Source: an uncultured Oscillospiraceae bacterium
GTDB lineage: Bacteria > Bacillota > Clostridia > Oscillospirales > Acutalibacteraceae
Direction: 5' to 3'
DNA: 10,011 nucleotides
NCBI GenBank assembly: GCA_902496265.1
Contig: CABVAD010000025.1
Coordinates: 1 to 10,011 of the forward strand
A model generated the notes under the pieces. That model was given only the letters and a program-made list of their open reading frames with translations, was not told the DNA's origin and did not search any database. Positions 6,314-10,011 of the stretch are shown here, in pieces. The number at the start of each line of letters is the position of its first letter. Within the stretch, counting starts at the first letter, position 1. The translations under genes were made by a program, and so were the position numbers.

Positions 6314-7141
6314 TCACCGCTTTATAAGTTCCCTGTAAATATCTCCCTTTTTAATTCCCGAAAGAGACGCCGCTTCCTTTGCGGCGAGTGACGCGGACTT
6401 CCCCCCGTCCGTCAGTCTTTTTGCGAGGGCAACCGCGTCTTCGAGCGTGTAGCTCTCGCCCTCTTCCTCTTTTTTTCCCTCAATTATCAAAACAAACTCG
6501 CCCTTGGGCGGGTTGTCGGCGTAATACTCCGCCGCGCCCGAAAGGGTGGTGTTAAAAACCGTTTCGTGAATTTTTGTAAGCTCTCTTACAAGTGAAATTT
6601 TCCTGTCGCCGAATACATTCAGCATATCCTTAAGAGTGGCGTTAAGCTTGTGCGGCGCTTCGTAAAAAATCATTGTACGCTTTTCGTTACGAAGCTCGTC
6701 CAAGTGATTTTTGCGGCTTATTTTGTTGACCGACAAAAAGCCCTCAAAGCAGAACCTGCCGCTCTCCATTCCCGAAATTGCAAGGGCGGTTACAAGGGCG
6801 CTGGGCCCCGGTACGGACTCGACCGTGATTCCTGCCCCGTGCGCGGCTCTTACCAAGTCCTCGCCGGGGTCGGAGATGGCGGGCATTCCCGCGTCGGACA
6901 CAAGTGCACAGCTTTCGCCCTTTAAAATACGCTCTATAATAAGATTTCCCTTGGAATTTTTATTATGCTCATAATAGGAGAGCATTTCCTTTTTAATATC
7001 AAAATGATTTAACAGCTTTACCGTCACCCGCGTATCCTCTGCGGCGATAAAGTCAGCTTCGCCTAAAATCCGCACGGCGCGGGGGCTCATATCCTCCAAA
7101 TTACCTATAGGCGTACCGACAATATAAAGCTTTCCGCTCAT
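6314..7141 (-). CDS. rsmI: 16S rRNA (cytidine-1402 2'-O)-methyltransferase RsmI
   Basis: RsmI methylates the ribose of C1402 in the 30S decoding centre using S-adenosylmethionine. The 275-residue protein has the tetrapyrrole-methylase fold with every family signature: LYIVGTPIGNLEDMSPRA (5-22), AAEDTR (33-38), SDAGMPAISDPG (82-93), VPGPSA (110-115) and IFYEAPHK (158-165), followed by LVRELTKIHE (184-193) and PPKGEFVLIIEG (211-222). The length is normal. The stop of the upstream methyltransferase and this ATG share one base (TAATG), so translation is probably coupled by re-initiation. The B. subtilis yabB-yabC neighbourhood has the same two families side by side. It is a housekeeping gene with no abnormality. 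Confidence 0.96.
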   Translation of the reverse strand: MSGKLYIVGTPIGNLEDMSPRAVRILGEADFIAAEDTRVTVKLLNHFDIKKEMLSYYEHNKNSKGNLIIERILKGESCALVSDAGMPAISDPGEDLVRAAHGAGITVESVPGPSALVTALAISGMESGRFCFEGFLSVNKISRKNHLDELRNEKRTMIFYEAPHKLNATLKDMLNVFGDRKISLVRELTKIHETVFNTTLSGAAEYYADNPPKGEFVLIIEGKKEEEGESYTLEDAVALAKRLTDGGKSASLAAKEAASLSGIKKGDIYRELIKR

Positions 7142-7875
7142 TAAATGTACGCCTCCTTGTAAGCACCGTAAATTCTTATCATTTCGGGCGAAAAGCCGCC
7201 CTTTTCCTCAACGTAAATGGTCGGAGAAATGCGAAGCCCCGTGTTCGCGCACTTTTTGCCCTCTATAAGCACAAGCCACGGCTCTTCTCCCTGCCGCTGA
7301 ACTACAAGGCGAAGCCTTTTAGGCTCTAATTTGTATTTCCGCATTAAGTCCATTAGCTCCGCAAGCCTTTCGGGTCTGTGGCAGATACAAAGTCTGCCGC
7401 TTGTCTGCAAAAGCTTTGCCGAAACCGAAATTATATCGCGCAGGGTACAGTCAACCTCGTGCCGAGCCGCCGCCTTTACGCCGTCGGGGTTTTTAAGCCC
7501 GCCGTTCGGGGCTTTGTAGGGCGGGTTACAGGTGACAAGGGTGTGACAGCCAAAATCTATCTTCCCCTTAAGCTCCTTTAAATCGCTGTTTAAAACAGTG
7601 AAATTATCGGTTTTAAGCTCACGGCTTGTCCGCTCTGCAAGCGCCGCCGCCTCGGGGGAAATATCCACCCCAACGGCGGTTTTCAGGTTCCCGTCCCTTA
7701 AGCATATAAGCGGGATAATGCCGCACCCCGTGCCTAAATCGACAAGAGCATCCTTTTTTCGCGCCGAAGCGAAGTCTGCAAGCAGCACCGCGTCGGTCCC
7801 GAAGGTGTGGTGCGGCGAAACGTAAACGAAAAACCCGCCGCCTAACGGCTCTTTTTTAATCAGCTTCTCGTCCAT
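7141..7875 (-). CDS. tRNA1(Val) A37 N6-methyltransferase family (TrmN6/YabB)
   Basis: A 244-residue S-adenosylmethionine-dependent N6-adenine methyltransferase. Motif I, VDLGTGCGIIPL (45-56), binds the cofactor; VGVDISPEA (68-76) is the acidic loop; TCNPPY (115-120) is the N6-adenine catalytic NPPY motif. The N-terminal FVYVSPHHTFGTDAVLLADF is typical of TrmN6/YabB. The E. coli enzyme modifies A37 of tRNA-Val1. The substrate of Gram-positive YabB homologues is less certain, so no gene symbol is given. It overlaps the end of cysS by 16 bases (7860-7875) and rsmI by one, giving a coupled trio. Another small-molecule or protein methyltransferase is possible but less likely because of the NPPY motif and the rsmI neighbour. 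Confidence 0.9.
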   Translation of the reverse strand: MDEKLIKKEPLGGGFFVYVSPHHTFGTDAVLLADFASARKKDALVDLGTGCGIIPLICLRDGNLKTAVGVDISPEAAALAERTSRELKTDNFTVLNSDLKELKGKIDFGCHTLVTCNPPYKAPNGGLKNPDGVKAAARHEVDCTLRDIISVSAKLLQTSGRLCICHRPERLAELMDLMRKYKLEPKRLRLVVQRQGEEPWLVLIEGKKCANTGLRISPTIYVEEKGGFSPEMIRIYGAYKEAYI

Positions 7876-9239
7876 TTTACGCCCTGCGGGGTGTCCTCTA
7901 ATATAATTCCCATTTCCTTTAGCTTATCGCGGATTTCGTCGGCGGTCTTAAAGTCCTTTGCCTTTCGGGCGGCGGTGCGCTTTTCGATAAGCTCCTCTAT
8001 CTCGCTGTCGAGCGTTTCTTCTTTACGGTTGTAAACAAGACCTAAAACGCCCGTTAATTGGTCGAACATATCGGCAAAAGCCTCTAACGCAGTCTTGCCC
8101 GCGCCGTTTGCGATTGCCGTATTAATATCCCGCACAAGGCTGAATACCGCCGCCAATGCGTCGGCTGTGTTAAGGTCGTCCTCCATTGCCGTGATAAATT
8201 CTTCTTTTCTCTGCCCGACAAAGGCGGGAACCTCGCCGCCCTCCGCCGCGTTTTTAAGGGCAAAATCGATATTGTCGCGGCAGGTGTAAAGTCTTTCGAG
8301 TGAGTTTTTCGCCTGCTCTATTACCTCTACCGAATAATTAATCGGGCTTCTGTAATGGCTTGAGACCATCATATAACGAATCGGCTCATAGCCGAATTTC
8401 TCCGCCACGTCGCGGACGGTAAAGAAGTTATTAAGTGACTTTGACATTTTATGATTATCAACATTGATAAAGCCGTTGTGCATCCAGTAATGGGCGAAAT
8501 CACAGCCGTTTGCCGCCTCGCTCTGGGCAATTTCATTTTCGTGATGCGGGAAGATAAGGTCAAGACCGCCGCAGTGAATGTCTATTGTTTTGCCTAAATA
8601 GCGGCACGCCATCGCCGAACATTCAATGTGCCAGCCGGGTCTGCCCTTGCCCCAAGGTGAATCCCAGTAAGGCTCGCCGGGCTTTGCGCCCTTCCAAAGG
8701 CAGAAATCCATCGGGTCTTCCTTAATTTCGGTGACATCTATCCTCGCACCCGCCTCTAAATCTTCAAGCGGCTGATGGGAAAGCTTGCCGTAGCCCTTGA
8801 ACTTGGTCGCGCGGTAGTACACGTCCCCGCCCGACTCATAGGCGTAGCCCTTTTCCATAAGCGAGGAAATGATATTCTGTATCTGCTCGATATTCTCGGT
8901 GGCGCGGGGATTAACCGTTGCCTTTTTTACATTAAGCCCGTTTGCGTCTGTCCAGAATTCCTTTATATAACGCTCGGCAACATCGGGCACGGTGGTGCTT
9001 TCCTCGTTTGCCCTTTTAATAAGCTTATCGTCAATATCGGTAAAATTCTGAACGAAATTGACCTTGTAGCCGCGCCACTCAAAATAGCGGCGCAAGGTGT
9101 CAAAAACGCAAAGCGGACGCGCATTTCCGATATGAATATAGTTATAAACCGTCGGTCCGCAGGCGTAAATCTTAACCTCGCCCTCGGTAATCGGCTTAAA
9201 TTCGTCCTTTTGTCTTGTAAGTGTGTTAAATATCCTCAT
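7860..9239 (-). CDS. cysS: Cysteinyl-tRNA synthetase
   Basis: A class I aminoacyl-tRNA synthetase that charges tRNA-Cys in the cytoplasm. The 459-residue protein is of standard length. The N-terminal YACGPTVYNYIHIGNARP holds zinc ligand C27 and the HIGN signature (36-39). Further zinc ligands are C207 in WHIECSAM and H232/E236 in PHHENE. KMSKS is at 264-268. The helical C-terminal part (about 300-420) is the DALR-type domain, and EDTPQGVKW near the end is also typical. The ATG lies inside the last codons of cysE (14-base overlap) and is preceded by AAGGAG. Pairing with cysE joins cysteine synthesis to its charging, as in the B. subtilis gltX-cysE-cysS operon. No T-box leader is possible within this short junction; any such control would be upstream of the window. 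Confidence 0.98.
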   Translation of the reverse strand: MRIFNTLTRQKDEFKPITEGEVKIYACGPTVYNYIHIGNARPLCVFDTLRRYFEWRGYKVNFVQNFTDIDDKLIKRANEESTTVPDVAERYIKEFWTDANGLNVKKATVNPRATENIEQIQNIISSLMEKGYAYESGGDVYYRATKFKGYGKLSHQPLEDLEAGARIDVTEIKEDPMDFCLWKGAKPGEPYWDSPWGKGRPGWHIECSAMACRYLGKTIDIHCGGLDLIFPHHENEIAQSEAANGCDFAHYWMHNGFINVDNHKMSKSLNNFFTVRDVAEKFGYEPIRYMMVSSHYRSPINYSVEVIEQAKNSLERLYTCRDNIDFALKNAAEGGEVPAFVGQRKEEFITAMEDDLNTADALAAVFSLVRDINTAIANGAGKTALEAFADMFDQLTGVLGLVYNRKEETLDSEIEELIEKRTAARKAKDFKTADEIRDKLKEMGIILEDTPQGVKWTRS

Positions 9240-9888
9240 CTTGGTCTTCTCCTTCTATGCCGCAAACCTGTTTTTCAAGCTCTTTAATCCTTTTTTCAAG
9301 ACATTCCATCTTCTGCTTTACAGGGTCGGGAATGTGAATCTGGTCAAGGCTCTGTGCACAGCCCACCTTTTTGCCGTCCTGCTTTACAACCCTTGCGGGT
9401 ACGCCTACGACAGTACAGTTGGGCGGCACTTCCTCAAGCACTACCGCCCCCGCCGCAACGCGGGAATTGTCCCCTATTTTAAAGGGTCCTAAAACCTTTG
9501 CGCCCGCGCTTATCATCACATTGTTGCCTACGGTCGGGTGGCGCTTGCCTGTGTCCTTACCCGTTCCGCCCAAGGTAACACCCTGATAAATAAGCACGTC
9601 GTCGCCTATCTCAGCGGTCTCGCCTATTACTATGCCCGTTCCGTGGTCTATTACAAGCCGTCTGCCGATTTTTGCACCGGGGTGAATTTCAATCCCCGTT
9701 TTTCTTGCCGCCCTTTGCGAAACATAGCGCGCCAAGAAAAGCCAGCCGTGCTCGTAATAAAAGTGCGCTCTACGGTACATTCTTATCGCCTTAACCCCCG
9801 GATAAAGCAGTAAAACCTCCAAAAAGCTCCGCGCGGCTGGGTCTCTGTCCCTTACCGCGTTTACGTCCTCGCGAAGTCTGTCAAACAA
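9226..9888 (-). CDS. cysE: Serine O-acetyltransferase, TTG start
   Basis: Transfers acetyl from acetyl-CoA to L-serine, the first step of cysteine synthesis. The 220-residue form is of the short Gram-positive type: a helical N-terminus (1-60), then a left-handed beta-helix of hexapeptide repeats (67-165). IDHGTG (80-85) supplies H82, the counterpart of the catalytic His of E. coli CysE. E68 in IEIHPGAK stands where E. coli has Asp. GKRHPTVG (114-121) gives the second active-site His. The rest includes a short coiled coil (189-207) and an acidic tail ending in Ile, DQDEDI. The start is TTG at 9888, with GGGGG 7 bases upstream. The last four codons and the stop overlap the start of cysS. The upstream membrane-protein stop lies 11 bases away. 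Confidence 0.95.
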   Translation of the reverse strand: MFDRLREDVNAVRDRDPAARSFLEVLLLYPGVKAIRMYRRAHFYYEHGWLFLARYVSQRAARKTGIEIHPGAKIGRRLVIDHGTGIVIGETAEIGDDVLIYQGVTLGGTGKDTGKRHPTVGNNVMISAGAKVLGPFKIGDNSRVAAGAVVLEEVPPNCTVVGVPARVVKQDGKKVGCAQSLDQIHIPDPVKQKMECLEKRIKELEKQVCGIEGEDQDEDI

Positions 9889-9900
9889 ATAAATACCCCC
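9886..9900 (-). promoter_or_regulatory. Ribosome binding site and TTG start of cysE
   Basis: On the minus strand AGGGGG (9901-9896) is followed by 7 bases and TTG at 9888-9886. No ATG or GTG is nearby in frame. Codons after it read MFDRLREDV, the usual start of short CysE proteins. The GGGGG directly follows and partly overlaps the stop codon of the upstream gene, which favours coupled translation. Confidence 0.7.
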
Positions 9901-10011
9901 TATTTCGACGGATCGATATACTCCCTGCTGTCCTTAAGATAAATCGCTCCCGATATAATACATAATACGGCGGAAGCCCAGAAAAGTATACTTATTATTA
10001 TATTACATACC
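9900..10011 (-). CDS. C-terminus of a membrane protein, possibly PgsA (5' part outside window)
   Basis: Only the last 36 codons and TAG (9902-9900) are present. The peptide has a hydrophobic helix (NIIISILFWASAVLCIISG, about residues 3-21) followed by AIYLKDSREYIDPSK. A final helix ending in 'ISG-x-YL' and a short charged tail is how CDP-diacylglycerol-glycerol-3-phosphate phosphatidyltransferases (PgsA) often end, which would fit with plsC at the other end of the operon. The fragment is too short to be sure, and another polytopic membrane protein is possible. That it is a coding end is supported by the open frame, the membrane-type composition and the 11-base distance to cysE. Confidence 0.5.
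   Translation of the reverse strand, partial: VCNIIISILFWASAVLCIISGAIYLKDSREYIDPSK

Noticed and set aside
8775..9287. 170-codon plus-strand frame
   Set aside because: Antisense shadow of cysS, whose catalytic motifs are intact on the minus strand.
9538..9813. Plus-strand frame of 91 codons opposite cysE
   Set aside because: Antisense shadow of the hexapeptide-repeat region; no supporting start signals.

Overview
The window looks like a chromosomal piece of a Gram-positive Clostridia-type bacterium, probably a gut Oscillospirales relative. The signs are strong purine-rich ribosome binding sites, a TTG start, short gaps and overlaps between genes, an LCP-family wall protein, an Agr-like two-component system, and a tiny protein resembling the clostridial DUF6472 family. 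No phage, transposase, CRISPR, tRNA or rRNA gene is visible. The taxonomic placement is inferred, not tested.

The left part (1-2833) is a regulatory and surface module. A secreted, probably beta-helical surface protein runs leftwards off the window edge. It is divergent from a LytTR-type response regulator and a seven-helix GHKL sensor kinase that run rightwards. The 181-base divergent region holds a promoter for each side. Between them lies a 21-bp-spaced direct repeat just upstream of a poor -35 for the surface gene, which is the architecture expected of a LytTR-activated promoter. No AgrB/AgrD peptide genes are present.

The right part (10011 down to 2912) is one uninterrupted leftward gene train. 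It runs: end of a membrane protein (possibly pgsA), cysE, cysS, trmN6-like methyltransferase, rsmI, LCP wall-glycopolymer ligase, PF06541 membrane protein, 59-aa Cys-rich protein, plsC. Adjacent genes overlap by 1 to 20 bases or are at most 26 bases apart, so they are probably co-transcribed from a promoter outside the window. A hairpin with a T-tract on the minus strand (2848-2886) closes the operon. The train combines cysteine supply and charging, RNA modification, wall polymer attachment and phospholipid synthesis, all broad growth functions.

The most interesting points are the LytTR site and surface-protein circuit without a peptide partner, the 59-aa cysteine-rich gene within the envelope cluster, the Ser-rich tail of the LCP protein, and the C-terminal Ile of CysE, encoded inside the overlap with cysS.
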